From NCBI GenBank assembly GCA_963700375.1, contig CAVOXF010000003.1, positions 124,001-188,000 of the forward strand: a DNA stretch of 64,000 bases, in the 5' to 3' direction. Shown one piece after another: positions 52,077 to 61,440 of the stretch. Source of the stretch: JAHEEL01 sp963700375 (GTDB lineage: Bacteria > Actinomycetota > Acidimicrobiia > Spongiisociales > UBA5794). Position 1 is the first letter of the stretch; every line of letters starts with the position of its first letter. The notes under the pieces are model-generated. The model saw only the letters and a list, made by a program, of their open reading frames with translations, was not told the DNA's origin and did no database searches. The translations under genes were made by a program, and so were the position numbers.

Positions 52077-52106
52077 AGTATATGGAGCGGAAGCGGCAAA
52101 GCACAA
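52077..52106 (-). promoter_or_regulatory. Promoter of tRNA-Trp and secE-nusG
   Basis: On the minus strand TTGTGC (52106-52101), 18 nt, TATACT (52082-52077), five of six to the -10 consensus. The start would fall near 52070, about 19 nt before the tRNA. Confidence 0.65.
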
Positions 52107-52217
52107 TGCCTCGTTGTCCCTCCATCGTACCCGTCGGCAGGCGTTGCGGGTCAGATCGGGCGAATCGAGAAACCGCGAGTTCAGGCGGACGACGGAGCGC
52201 ACCGCACCACGCGGTGC

Positions 52218-52580
52218 CTACGCGGCGTGGTGCGACCGACGGAGGCCGACCACGATGATCGTTCCTGCGGTGGCTGCGACGGCAGCCCCGGCAGCGGCCG
52301 AGACCGCAACGGCGGTACGGCGCAAGCTGATGCGGGGGTCGCGCGACCGCGTTGGCATATCGGCTTCGATCTGCGCCACGACCGAAGGAACCAGCGTTGT
52401 TGGTGCGGTTATCAGGTCTCGCGAAAGCGCACCGAGCCGACGACGCAACGAGCGATAACGGGCAGCTTCCGCCTGACACCGCAGACACGTTTCGACATGA
52501 CCGGCGAGCCGCTCCCCCAGTTCTTCGACGGAGTCGACGCTGGGAAGGCGGATTCGGACCACCGCACATCGGGCGTTCAT
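52218..52580 (-). CDS. Zinc-type anti-sigma factor
   Basis: 120 residues. The N-terminal ZAS motif is GHVETCLRCQ (HxxxCxxC), followed by a helical region that would hold the sigma factor. A membrane helix follows (VSAAAGAAVAATAGTIIVVG). It would inhibit the ECF sigma factor encoded just upstream. Its ATG overlaps that gene's stop in an ATGA, giving coupled synthesis. The periplasmic end is very short, so the signal may be sensed in the cytoplasm (redox, through the Zn-Cys site) or within the membrane. Confidence 0.82.
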   Translation of the reverse strand: MNARCAVVRIRLPSVDSVEELGERLAGHVETCLRCQAEAARYRSLRRRLGALSRDLITAPTTLVPSVVAQIEADMPTRSRDPRISLRRTAVAVSAAAGAAVAATAGTIIVVGLRRSHHAA

Positions 52581-53155
52581 ATCTCTTCCTCCTCCTGGTG
52601 CCGCCACAGCGCGACCCTGAGGGACTTCCGTGCGCGATGGAGTCTCACCTTCGCGGCGGTGACGGTGATATCGAGGTGTTCCGCGATCTCGACGTGACTC
52701 CACTCGTGCACGTCCTTGAGGACGACAACGGATCGCAGCGACTCCGGCAATGCCGCGAGCGCCTCCCCGAGCGGCCCGCGGATCGCTGCGCTTTCGCCCC
52801 CGCGTTCGGGGCTCAGGGATTCCGACTCCGGTTCCCGGTACACCACATCGAGTGGATCTGCGGCCGTGCGCGTCCTCCGGTCGCGGTGGGTGAAGGCAGT
52901 GTTGACGGTGATGCGATGCATCCAGGTTGAGAACTTGGCGTCGCCGCGGAACCGGCCGATCGAACGCCACGCGCGGACGAAGGCCTCCTGCGCGACGTCG
53001 TGAGCGAGTTCTCGGTCTGCAACCATCCGAACGGCCAACGTGTACACCTCGTGCTGGTGGTTCTTGACGAGCTCGGTGAATGCCGCCTGGTCTCCTTGAC
53101 TGGCGAGACTCACGAGCTCTTCGTCGTTGAACCGTTCGACCTCTCGCTGGGTCAC
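52577..53155 (-). CDS. ECF-family RNA polymerase sigma factor
   Basis: 192 residues. Sigma region 2 contains DVAQEAFVRAWRSIGRFRGD, with KFSTWMHRITVNTAFTHRDR following. Region 4 has LPESLRSVVVLKDVHEWSH followed by a helix-turn-helix (VEIAEHLDITVTAAKVRLHR). The GTG at 53155 overlaps the hadAB stop (GTGA). Together with the anti-sigma gene it forms a coupled trio with a fatty-acid dehydratase, which suggests control of envelope or lipid functions. Confidence 0.9.
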   Translation of the reverse strand: MTQREVERFNDEELVSLASQGDQAAFTELVKNHQHEVYTLAVRMVADRELAHDVAQEAFVRAWRSIGRFRGDAKFSTWMHRITVNTAFTHRDRRTRTAADPLDVVYREPESESLSPERGGESAAIRGPLGEALAALPESLRSVVVLKDVHEWSHVEIAEHLDITVTAAKVRLHRARKSLRVALWRHQEEEEI

Positions 53156-54027
53156 GGGGTTACCTGCGCGAGGTGCACCACGGCGTTCCCCGTGACAACA
53201 TCCGCTCCGTCAGCCTTCACCTTCAGCAGGAGCTTGGCCTCGCTCCCGTCCGGTGAGATCTCCGTGGCCGTCGATTCCACCAGTGCGGGAACGGCTGGAC
53301 CGAGGGCAGAGCGGAACCGGACTTTGATGCTGGCGACTGGTGCCGATCCGGCAGCGAACGCAGACGCCTGCTGCACCATCCACGAGAGCATCAGCAACCC
53401 GTGTACGACGACGCCGTCGAGCCCTGCACTCCTCGCAGAAGCGTGATCCCAGTGGAGCGGGTTGAAGTCACGGGTGGCGGACGAATACCGGACAAGGTCG
53501 CTCCGACTGGCCGACTTTGCCATGGACGAGACTTGACCGATTTCGACCGGCTGCATTGCGGGGGCCACTTCGTTCGGTCCCCGCTGACCGACGGCCGGTT
53601 CCGATCGATCGATCACCGAGTCGGCTGCCGCTTGATCGGACATGAGGAAGGTTGAATGTGACTCGAACATCACTTCATCGTGCGCGGTGCCGGAGGCTGT
53701 GAACGTCACGAAGAACGCACCGGCTCGTTCGCGCACGCGCTCGACAATCCCCGTCACTTGGATCTCAGAATCGATGTCGAAGGCACCGAAATACGCGAAC
53801 TGCTGATCGACGTGGATGAGCGTGGAGAGGTACGGACCGATCCGTGCGTCGTTCAGCAGAACGCCCGCCACCGAAAAGAGGAGCACGGAGGCGTAGCCGG
53901 GTGGTGCATGAGCAATCCACCGGCCGGGGTCGTCACCGGTCGCTTGAACGAAGGCGTCGATTCGGTCGCGGTCGACGCGGTGCGCGACCGGTCCGATAAC
54001 GCTGCCTTCCAGGTCTCCGGGGGTCAT
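53152..54027 (-). CDS. HadA-HadB-like fused (3R)-hydroxyacyl-ACP dehydratase, MaoC family
   Basis: 291 residues in two hot-dog halves. The N-terminal half (to about 140) resembles HadA-type dehydratase domains (VDQQFAYFGAFDIDSEIQVT). The C-terminal half carries the hydratase motif YSSATRDFNPLHWDHASARS with the Asp/His pair and VVVHGLLM. In mycobacteria hadA-hadB-hadC lie between rpmG and tRNA-Trp/secE; the same slot here suggests a natural HadAB fusion. It would dehydrate 3-hydroxyacyl-ACP in fatty-acid elongation. The ATG at 54027 lacks a ribosome site but follows a -10-like TACGAT, so it may be leaderless. Confidence 0.82.
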   Translation of the reverse strand: MTPGDLEGSVIGPVAHRVDRDRIDAFVQATGDDPGRWIAHAPPGYASVLLFSVAGVLLNDARIGPYLSTLIHVDQQFAYFGAFDIDSEIQVTGIVERVRERAGAFFVTFTASGTAHDEVMFESHSTFLMSDQAAADSVIDRSEPAVGQRGPNEVAPAMQPVEIGQVSSMAKSASRSDLVRYSSATRDFNPLHWDHASARSAGLDGVVVHGLLMLSWMVQQASAFAAGSAPVASIKVRFRSALGPAVPALVESTATEISPDGSEAKLLLKVKADGADVVTGNAVVHLAQVTP

Positions 54028-54106
54028 GGCGTTCAATCGTAGCCCCGAAGGGCTCGGCACCCGGGCGGTTCCTTCCATATGCGGAAGCGATGGTTCGTCG
54101 AGAAGA

Positions 54107-54124
54107 GCCGGCCCGAGGGCCGGC
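54107..54124 (-). terminator. Terminator hairpin after rpmG
   Basis: GCCGGCCC and GGGCCGGC form a perfect 8-bp inverted repeat around GA, giving at least a 7-bp stem with a CGAG loop. On the minus strand it is followed by TCTTCTCG. It separates the tuf-rpmG unit from hadAB. Confidence 0.6.
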
Positions 54125-54149
54125 CCGAACTGACGAGAACGAAGACGCT

Positions 54150-54311
54150 CTAGCGCGTCTCTTTGTGTGGCGTGTGCGTACGGCACCAGCGGCAGTACTT
54201 CTTCAACTCCAGGCGCTCCCTGGTGTTGGACTTGCTCTTCGTCGTCACGTAGTTGCGCCGCTTGCACTCCTCGCATGCGAGGTTGACCGGCGGCCGTTTG
54301 TCACTTGCCAT
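54150..54311 (-). CDS. rpmG: 50S ribosomal protein L33
   Basis: 53 residues. The zinc pairs LACEECKRRNYVT and KKYCRWCRTHTPHKET are both present, so this is the zinc-binding form. It lies between tuf copy 2 and hadAB, the position of rpmG2 in mycobacteria. It starts at ATG 54311, only 17 nt from the edge of the tuf repeat block. Confidence 0.95.
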   Translation of the reverse strand: MASDKRPPVNLACEECKRRNYVTTKSKSNTRERLELKKYCRWCRTHTPHKETR

Positions 54312-54329
54312 TGTCGAGTCTCCAGTCTC

Positions 54330-54422
54330 CCTCCCCCCGCCGAAGGTGGGGGGAGGTGCCCCTCCGGGACGGAGGGGGGCTTCCTTGTGAGTGGGGGGAG
54401 GTGCCCCTCCGGGACGGAGGGG
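54330..54422 (-). terminator. Three GC-rich hairpins after tuf copy 2
   Basis: The same hairpin array as at 31598-31690, here placed between tuf and rpmG. Both CCCCTCCG/CGGAGGGG stems and the longer CCTCCCCCC/GGGGGGAGG stem are preserved without change. Confidence 0.6.
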
Positions 54423-54439
54423 GACTTCCTTACAACTAT

Positions 54440-55630
54440 CTACTTGATGATCTTGGTGACACGGCCCGCACCCACCGTGCGACCACCCTCACGAATCGCG
54501 AAACGCAGACCCTCATCCATCGCGATCGACTTCCCCAACACCACCGTCATCTCCGTGTTATCACCCGGCATCACCATCTCGGTACCCGCAGGCAACGACA
54601 CCGAACCCGTCACATCCGTCGTACGGAAATAGAACTGCGGCCGATACCCATCAAAGAACGGGTTATGACGCCCACCCTCATCCTTCGTCAACACATACAC
54701 CTGCGCCTCAAACTCGGTATGCGGCGTAATCGAACCAGGCTTCGCAATCACCTGACCCCGCTCCACATCATCCTTCCCAATCCCCCGCAACAACAACCCC
54801 ACATTGTCCCCAGCCATCGCCTGATCCAGAAGCTTGCGGAACATCTCCACACCCGTCACCGTCGTCGTCTGGATATCACGCAAACCAACAATCTCAACCT
54901 GCTCCCCAACATTGAGCACACCCTGCTCAACACGACCCGTCACCACCGTCCCACGACCCGTAATCGAAAACACATCCTCAATCGGCATCGAGAACGGCTT
55001 CTCCGTATCACGAGGCGGCTCAGGAATATACGAATCCACCGCCTCCATCAACTCAACAACCGACGCCTCAAACCCCTCCTCACCCGCCAACGCCTTCAAC
55101 GCAGAACCACGCACCACCGGAATATCGTCCCCAGGGAACTCATACTCCGTCAACAGATCCCGCACCTCCAACTCAACGAGATCCAACAACTCCTCATCAT
55201 CAACCTGGTCCGTCTTATTCATATACACCACGATGTACGGCACACCCACCTGACGCGCCAACAACACATGCTCACGCGTCTGCGGCATCGGACCATCAGC
55301 CGCCGACACCACCAACACCGCACCATCAATCTGCGCAGCACCCGTAATCATGTTCTTCACATAATCAGCATGCCCCGGCATATCGACATGCGCATAATGA
55401 CGATTCGCCGTCTCATACTCCACATGAGCAATCGCAATCGTGATCCCACGCTCACGCTCCTCAGGCGCCTTATCAATATCATCAAACGCCGTAAACACCG
55501 TCGAACCCTCACCAGACTCCGCCAACACCTTCGTAATCGCAGCCGTCAACGTCGTCTTCCCATGATCAATATGACCCATGGTCCCAATATTCACATGCGG
55601 CTTCGACCGCTCAAACTTCGCCTTCGCCAT
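54440..55630 (-). CDS. tuf: Elongation factor Tu, copy 2
   Basis: 396 residues, with protein identical to copy 1 by direct comparison. It has the same T/G-ending codon style. It follows three tRNA genes on the same strand, an order like the tRNA-tufB unit of E. coli, so tRNAs and EF-Tu are probably made from one transcript. Confidence 0.97.
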   Translation of the reverse strand: MAKAKFERSKPHVNIGTMGHIDHGKTTLTAAITKVLAESGEGSTVFTAFDDIDKAPEERERGITIAIAHVEYETANRHYAHVDMPGHADYVKNMITGAAQIDGAVLVVSAADGPMPQTREHVLLARQVGVPYIVVYMNKTDQVDDEELLDLVELEVRDLLTEYEFPGDDIPVVRGSALKALAGEEGFEASVVELMEAVDSYIPEPPRDTEKPFSMPIEDVFSITGRGTVVTGRVEQGVLNVGEQVEIVGLRDIQTTTVTGVEMFRKLLDQAMAGDNVGLLLRGIGKDDVERGQVIAKPGSITPHTEFEAQVYVLTKDEGGRHNPFFDGYRPQFYFRTTDVTGSVSLPAGTEMVMPGDNTEMTVVLGKSIAMDEGLRFAIREGGRTVGAGRVTKIIK

Positions 55631-55672
55631 CAGCGCTCTCCTTGGTGCTGGGTGGTGTCTGTCTGCCTGGCG

Positions 55673-55746
55673 TAGCGGCGGGCGGACTCGAACCGCCGAC
55701 CTCTCGATTATGAGTCGAGCGCTCTCACCGTCTGAGCTACGCCGCC
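55673..55746 (-). tRNA. trnM: tRNA-Met (anticodon CAT)
   Basis: 74 nt. The acceptor GGCGGCG pairs with CGCCGCT (the first pair G-U). The anticodon arm is CTCGA-CTCATAA-TCGAG and the T-arm GGCGG-TTCGAGT-CCGCC. The paired first acceptor base argues against initiator tRNA. Elongator Met is most likely; an Ile tRNA with modified CAU is possible. Confidence 0.9.
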
Positions 55747-55798
55747 TTGTGTTGGTTCCCGCCTTGGCGGGTTGGTCCGGTCACGATCGACCGGTTTG

Positions 55799-55870
<72 letters not shown>

Positions 55871-55960
55871 GTGCTTCACGCCCTATGTGGTTGTGCCGCC
55901 TCGTTACCTCAGCGACCTCACTGAGGCGAAGCAGCGTTCGGCGAAGACTACCTACGCTCG

Positions 55961-56043
<83 letters not shown>

Positions 56044-56085
56044 AAATGGAACCGCACACCGGAGCGCACGGGTCAACGGCGACGT

Positions 56086-56113
56086 AGGTTACCGCGCCTC
56101 GGTCACATGTGTA
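56086..56113 (-). promoter_or_regulatory. Candidate promoter of the tRNA-tuf unit
   Basis: On the minus strand TACACA (56113-56108), 16 nt, TAACCT (56091-56086). Four of six bases match at the -35; the -10 is weak. It lies about 43 nt before tRNA-Tyr. Confidence 0.35.
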
Positions 56114-56123
56114 CCTGGAGCAA

Positions 56124-56993
56124 TCAGCGGATACCGGTCGCCATCTCTTCGAGGCGTTCGATCCGCTCGGGGATGGGAGGGTGCGTCGAGAACATCCGGC
56201 TGAACCTGAGTTGCTGCCGCTGCTTCGCCGACATCGCGCGGTAGGGGTCGGCAATGAACAACGTCGACGCCGAGGCCCCCACGTCCATCGGGATCCTGGC
56301 CGTTCCGGCATCGAGTTTGCGCAAGGCGCTCGCCAGGACGAGCGGTGCGCCGGTCGTGAGGGCTCCCGACCGATCGGCCTCGAACTCTCGAGCGCGGCTG
56401 ATCGCCATGCGGATCACCACCGCCACAAGCGGGGCGATGATGATCGCAGCGATGCCGGCAATCGCGCCAATGGCGCCGTTGTCGTTACGACGTCCCATCG
56501 AACCCCAGAACGCCATCCGGGCGAAGAACGACATCGCGGCGCCGATGGTGGCGGCGATCGAACCGATCAGGATGTCCCGGTTCTTCACGTGCGAGAGTTC
56601 ATGGGCGAGGATCGTCTCGAGCTCCTGGTAGGACATCATCTCAACGATTCCGCGAGTCACGGCGATCGAGGCGTGCCTGGGGTTCCGGCCGGTCGCGAAT
56701 GCATTGGGCTGGGGCGCCTCCATGAAGTAGATCTTGGGCTCCGGGATGTTCATCCGCTGCGCCAGGGACCGCACCATCCCGTAGACCTCGGGCATCTCGT
56801 GCTCGGCCACCGGCCGTGCCTTCGCCGCGGCGATCGCGAGCTTGTCCGAGAACCAGTACATCCCGAGGTTCATGACGACGGCGATCCCGAGCGCGATCAG
56901 CGCCATCTGCTGTCCGCCGATCAGCCAGCCGATGCCGACGAACACTCCGCCGAGGAGGGCGAGAAGGGCAACCGTCTTCAGGCTGTTCGTCAT
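56124..56993 (-). CDS. htpX: HtpX-like membrane zinc protease (M48)
   Basis: 289 residues. Two N-terminal membrane helices, then the zinc motif HELSH in TILAHELSHVKNRD, two more membrane segments, and the third ligand Glu in SRAREFEADRSGA. HtpX degrades misfolded membrane proteins facing the cytoplasm. It is a separate unit between the tRNA promoter and a 210-bp gap. Confidence 0.93.
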   Translation of the reverse strand: MTNSLKTVALLALLGGVFVGIGWLIGGQQMALIALGIAVVMNLGMYWFSDKLAIAAAKARPVAEHEMPEVYGMVRSLAQRMNIPEPKIYFMEAPQPNAFATGRNPRHASIAVTRGIVEMMSYQELETILAHELSHVKNRDILIGSIAATIGAAMSFFARMAFWGSMGRRNDNGAIGAIAGIAAIIIAPLVAVVIRMAISRAREFEADRSGALTTGAPLVLASALRKLDAGTARIPMDVGASASTLFIADPYRAMSAKQRQQLRFSRMFSTHPPIPERIERLEEMATGIR

Positions 56994-57203
56994 GGGTTGG
57001 AGCGTACCGCTCCTCGCCGTTTGCTGCGACGCGTCGACCGCCTCGGATGTCCAGCCGGACTCCTGGGAGACCGCGAAGAGGGGGAGAATTCCGTTCGCAT
57101 TCGCACGACCGCGCAGAGCACGATCGACATGTGAGCGGTCCCCGCGCGTCGGCAGGTCGAACGTACGGAAGGAGTGCGTGAGCCTTCGGGCTACCCACCC
57201 GGG

Positions 57204-58327
57204 TCACATGCGTCGGGAGATCATCACACGAAAGTCGCCGAGGCCCCGCGGATGGAGCAAGGTCTCGGCGTCGGTTGCTTCGGAACGGACGATCAGACGT
57301 TGCATCGAGTCGCCCGACCGAGCGAGGTCGCGTTCCCGGTGTCTGAGGTTCGAGACGACTTCTCGGAGCCCGAGGGCTTCGAGGAAGTCGTCCTGGCGGT
57401 GGATCTGGACCGAAGCTCCGGCGGCCGCAGCGGCCGCGGCCATGGCGGTGAAGTTGACGTCGACCGTCACATCCGTCGCCCCCGGTTCGAGCAGCGGGTC
57501 GGGTCCGAGGTGATGGCTGCGGTACGTGCGGAGCGTTCCCTGCGTTCGTCTCGGTTCGAGTTCCTCAGCCGTTCCGCCGTAATCGACCACAACGAGCGTT
57601 CCTCGACCGATGCGATCCAGTGTGGCTCTCACCCAGTCGGCCGCCGCCAGCTGAACCTCGACCATGCCTCCTTCGGGCACCGTCCCGGCGTAGGCATCGC
57701 ACCAGGCGACGACTTCGGGTCGCGCCGGGCTCGTCACGAACCCGAATCGGTGGTCGGTCGCCCCAACCCATCGTTCGACCCACCCTTCACCTGATCTGAT
57801 CGCGAGTGCGACCGGGAGGTTGTCGAGAAGCTCATTAGCGACCACAACCCCGTCGAATCGCTCCGGCAGTTCAGCGAGCGAAGCGTGAACCCGCTCGATG
57901 CCGAGCAATTCGCCGAGCGCCGCCCGAGCGGCAGGCGAAGCTTCGACGGCGTGGAAGTCATAGCGTTGCCCCCCTGCCTCGTCGCTGCGCTCCTCCGCGT
58001 CCCCCGTCCTCCGGCCGGGGGGACAACCGCACTGGCGACTTCCTCAATCAGCGGTCCCAACAAAGACCCCGATCCCGCTCCCACTTCGGCCACCATGAAC
58101 GGATCGGCCCCCGTCCTCACCTGCTCTCCCGCGACGAAGCGGCCCAGCATCCGCCCGAACCACGGGCTCACCTCGGGGCTGGTGAGGAAGTCGCCGCTCT
58201 TGGACGAGCGCAGCGGCCCGGTCGCGAAGAAGCCGCCTTCCGGGTCGTAGAGACAGGCGGCCATGTACTCCTCAAACGGCATCGGGCCATCGGCACGGAT
58301 GCGGTTTCGGAGACGATCGGCGAGCAC
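57204..58327 (-). pseudogene. MidA-like SAM-dependent methyltransferase split by a frameshift
   Basis: The N-terminal half (58327 to about 58025) has PMPFEEYMAACLYDPEGGFF, LTSPEVSPWFGRM and the SAM loop VAEVGAGSGSLLGPL. The C-terminal half continues in another frame with YDFHAVEASPAARAALGELL, FDGVVVANELLDNLPVAL and VVVDYGG, ending at 57204. Together they match the COG1565/MidA (NDUFAF7) family. The shift lies between 57969 and 58022, a stretch with runs of six C, five C and six G. The gene starts 9 nt after nuoN; eukaryotic NDUFAF7 methylates a complex I subunit during assembly. It may be intact in the organism if the run lengths were miscalled. Confidence 0.82.
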
Positions 58328-58336
58328 GCGAGGAAT

Positions 58337-59839
58337 CTAGAAGCCGGTGGCGATGACTTCGGCGGTGAATCTCGAAAGGCTGGCGATCACACCGGGGAAC
58401 ACACCGAGGACGAGAACGAGAACCGTCGTGACGCCCAGAGCGAAGGCGAGTGTCGGCGCCAGCTTCATCCGGCCGAGCAGGTCCGGATCGATCGAGTCCG
58501 GTACCGGATCGAAGAGAACCGTCTTGACAACCTTCGAATAGTAGACGAGGGCGACGACGGCGTTGAGCGCTGCGATGACGGCGATCGAATAGCCCCACGG
58601 CGACGCCACGCTGATGGTCGCGCTGAACATCGCCAGCTTCGCGAACCAGCCGGCGAGCGGCGGGATCCCGGCAAGTGACATGAAGAACACCGACAGCAAG
58701 ACCGCGAGGCCGGGCGCCCAGCGATACATGCCGCCCCAGCCGGCGAGTTCGTATGACTTCACACGAGCACCCACGGCGATCACCACGCCGAACGCACCGA
58801 GGTTCATCACGGCATAGATGAGGAGGTAGGCGACGGTCGCGGCGAACCCTTCGGCGAGGTCGGCGCCGGCTGCGGCCGCGGCGCCGAAGGGAGCCAGCAT
58901 GAATCCGGCCTGGGCGATCGACGAGTAGCCGAGCAGGCGGACGATGTTCGTCTGCTTGATTGCCACAAGGTTCCCGATCGTCATCGAGAGCGCCGCGAGG
59001 AGCCATAGCAGGGGTCCCCATACCGACGACTGATCGGGGAACGCGAGATAGGCGACCGTGAGCACCCCGACGAATCCGGCACCTTTGGAGCCGACTGACA
59101 GCCACGCCGTCACCGGCGTCGGTGACCCCTCGTAGACGTCCGGCGTCCACACGTGGAACGGCACAGCCGAAATCTTGAAGGCGAAACCGAGGAACACGAA
59201 CAGCATCCCGAGCACGAAGACCGGTTCGTCCACGATCGACTGCGGGACGACGGCGAGTTCGGAGAAGAGTTGTGTTCCGCTGATCCCGTAGAGCAGGCTC
59301 ACGCCCATCACCAGGAGGGCAAACGCAACTACGCCGATGATGAAGAACTTGAGCGCCGCCTCGTTGGACTTCTCGTCCGCCTTCCGCCAGCCGGCCAGCA
59401 GGAACCCCGGCCCCGAGACCAGTTCCAGGCCGACAATCATCGTGATGAAGTCGCGGGACGATGCCATCACGACGGCGCCGAGCACGGCAGACAGGAGCAG
59501 GAAGTAGTACTCGCCCTCGTAGTACCGGTCGGACTCGAGATATGCCACGGAGAGCAACAGGACGACGAACGCCGACGCGAGGAACAGGCCCTTCAGCACG
59601 ACCGCGTACTGGTCGACCACATAGGACCCGCCGAACAACTCTCGGGGCAGGGTGCCGGCGCAGAACGACAGGTCAGCGCACATCGCGAGCGTGATGAGCG
59701 GGACGAACGCTGCGAACAGACCGACCATCCCGACGATCGCCCCGTAGAACTTCTCACGGGTCACGAGATCCGTGGCGAGGACGGCCAGAACCGTCACCGC
59801 CAGGATGATCTCGGGAAGGATCGCGTGGTAGTCGATCAC
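58337..59839 (-). CDS. nuoN: NADH-quinone oxidoreductase subunit N
   Basis: 500 residues, an antiporter-like proton-pumping subunit of complex I. The transmembrane core has AFKISAVPFHVWTPDVYEGS with the conserved Lys, and VALNAVVALVYYSKVVKT-type C-terminal helices. The start is a GTG at 59839, 4 nt after nuoM. Confidence 0.96.
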   Translation of the reverse strand: MIDYHAILPEIILAVTVLAVLATDLVTREKFYGAIVGMVGLFAAFVPLITLAMCADLSFCAGTLPRELFGGSYVVDQYAVVLKGLFLASAFVVLLLSVAYLESDRYYEGEYYFLLLSAVLGAVVMASSRDFITMIVGLELVSGPGFLLAGWRKADEKSNEAALKFFIIGVVAFALLVMGVSLLYGISGTQLFSELAVVPQSIVDEPVFVLGMLFVFLGFAFKISAVPFHVWTPDVYEGSPTPVTAWLSVGSKGAGFVGVLTVAYLAFPDQSSVWGPLLWLLAALSMTIGNLVAIKQTNIVRLLGYSSIAQAGFMLAPFGAAAAAGADLAEGFAATVAYLLIYAVMNLGAFGVVIAVGARVKSYELAGWGGMYRWAPGLAVLLSVFFMSLAGIPPLAGWFAKLAMFSATISVASPWGYSIAVIAALNAVVALVYYSKVVKTVLFDPVPDSIDPDLLGRMKLAPTLAFALGVTTVLVLVLGVFPGVIASLSRFTAEVIATGF

Positions 59840-59843
59840 GTCA

Positions 59844-61424
59844 TCAGCCTCCGAAAGCCTTCGCGACCAAATTGATGACGGCGTCGTTCGTGGCGCCGAA
59901 GACGATCGCCGGGTAGACGCCTATGGCAATGGTCATCACCACGAGCGGCGCCCAGGCCATCCACTCGTACTTGTCGATGTCGTGGAAGTCGTGTCCGACC
60001 CACTCGGTGGCAGGTTCGCCGAAGTCGACGCTGCGGAGCATCCACAGCATGTAGCCGGCGGTGAGCACGGTCCCGACGGCGGCGACCACCATGAGGGTCC
60101 GGAACAATCCGAGACTCAGACCGGGCAGCGGGTTGAACGCCGCGAGCAGCGACATGAACTCGCCCCAGAACCCGGCGAGGGCGGGCAGGCCGAGCGATGC
60201 CATCGCCGCGAAGCCGAGGACGACTCCCATCTTCGGCATCAGAATCATCTGGCCACCAAGGCGGTTCATATCCCTCGTGTGGTAGCGGTGAGCCATGGAA
60301 CCTGCGATGAAGAACAGCAAGCCGGTGATCAGGCCGTGGGCGACCATGCCGATGATCGCCGCATTGATGCCGATCTCGTTCATGGTCGCGACGCCGAGCA
60401 TGACGAAGCCCATGTGCCCGACCGACGAATAGGCGATGAGTCGCTTCATGTCGCTCTGGGCAAGGCACGCCAGCGACCCGTAGATGATGCCGATGACGGC
60501 GAGCACCCCGATGAACCACGCCCAGTTCTTGGCTTCCTCCGGGAGGATCGGAATCGAGATCCTGATGAAGCCATAGGTACCGAGCTTCAGGAGGATGGCT
60601 GCAAGAATCACGGAACCGATCGTCGGCGCAGCGGTATGGGCGTCGGGGAGCCAGGTATGCAGAGGCCACATCGGCACCTTCACGGCGAAGCCGAGGAACA
60701 TCGCGGCGAAGACCCAGAACGCGAACGTCCCCGCGAACAGGCCGGCCTGGCCGAGTGCCGACAACTCGAGGATGTCGAAGGTTCTCGCGCCGGCGTCTGC
60801 CGACTTGAAGTAGAGCGCCAGGAACCCGAGCAGCATGAACGCCGAGCCGAACAGCGTGAACAGGAAGAACTTGATCGATGCGTAGAGCCGCATCTCGATC
60901 TGCCAGTTGACGACGGGCACCGTCCGCATGCTCGTATCGCCCCAGATCCCGATCATGAAGTACATCGGGAGCAGGACCACCTCGAAGAACACGAAGAACA
61001 GGATGAGGTCGAGGGCGACGAACGTTCCCGTCATCCCCGTGGCGAGGATCATGGTGAGGATCAAGAGCAGCTTCGGGTTGTGCGGCTCGGGCCAATGGTT
61101 CCACGAATAGACCACGACGAGGGTCGTGATGAAGGTGGAGAGCACCACCAGCGGCAGCGAGATCCCGTCGACGCCGATGTGGTACCGAGCGTTGATCGCC
61201 TCGATCCACGGCAGGTCGGTGCCGAACTGCATCTGTGCCGCGGCGCCGTAATCGAAGCGCACCGCAAGGAGGATGGCGAGCGCAAAGGTTCCGAGCGCCG
61301 TGATGAGAGCCACCCATTTCATTCCTGCTTCGGCCGAACGCGGGATCGCCGCCAGGATCAACGCGCCGACCAACGGCAGGAAGACAATGAGGCTCAGGCC
61401 CCAGCCGCTGTCGAACCACTCCAT
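59844..61424 (-). CDS. nuoM: NADH-quinone oxidoreductase subunit M
   Basis: 526 residues, a proton-pumping complex I subunit. Landmarks are FFVFFEVVLLPMYFMIGIWG, AFAVKVPMWPLHTWLPDAHT-like residues (GFAVKVPMWPLHTWLPDAHT) and SDMKRLIAYSSVGHMGFVM. It lies 16 nt after nuoL. Confidence 0.97.
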   Translation of the reverse strand: MEWFDSGWGLSLIVFLPLVGALILAAIPRSAEAGMKWVALITALGTFALAILLAVRFDYGAAAQMQFGTDLPWIEAINARYHIGVDGISLPLVVLSTFITTLVVVYSWNHWPEPHNPKLLLILTMILATGMTGTFVALDLILFFVFFEVVLLPMYFMIGIWGDTSMRTVPVVNWQIEMRLYASIKFFLFTLFGSAFMLLGFLALYFKSADAGARTFDILELSALGQAGLFAGTFAFWVFAAMFLGFAVKVPMWPLHTWLPDAHTAAPTIGSVILAAILLKLGTYGFIRISIPILPEEAKNWAWFIGVLAVIGIIYGSLACLAQSDMKRLIAYSSVGHMGFVMLGVATMNEIGINAAIIGMVAHGLITGLLFFIAGSMAHRYHTRDMNRLGGQMILMPKMGVVLGFAAMASLGLPALAGFWGEFMSLLAAFNPLPGLSLGLFRTLMVVAAVGTVLTAGYMLWMLRSVDFGEPATEWVGHDFHDIDKYEWMAWAPLVVMTIAIGVYPAIVFGATNDAVINLVAKAFGG

Positions 61425-61440
61425 TTCGTTGTTCCTCCTA

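Larger units (their letters stand above)
54328..55643 (-). repeat. Long direct repeat carrying tuf, copy 2 (1,316 bp)
   Basis: Identical to 31596-32911 except for one base (G at 55208). The edges are sharp on both sides: at the left in the sequence before rpmG and at the right just after the ribosome site. This is the pattern left by gene conversion or a recent copy event. Confidence 0.9.
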
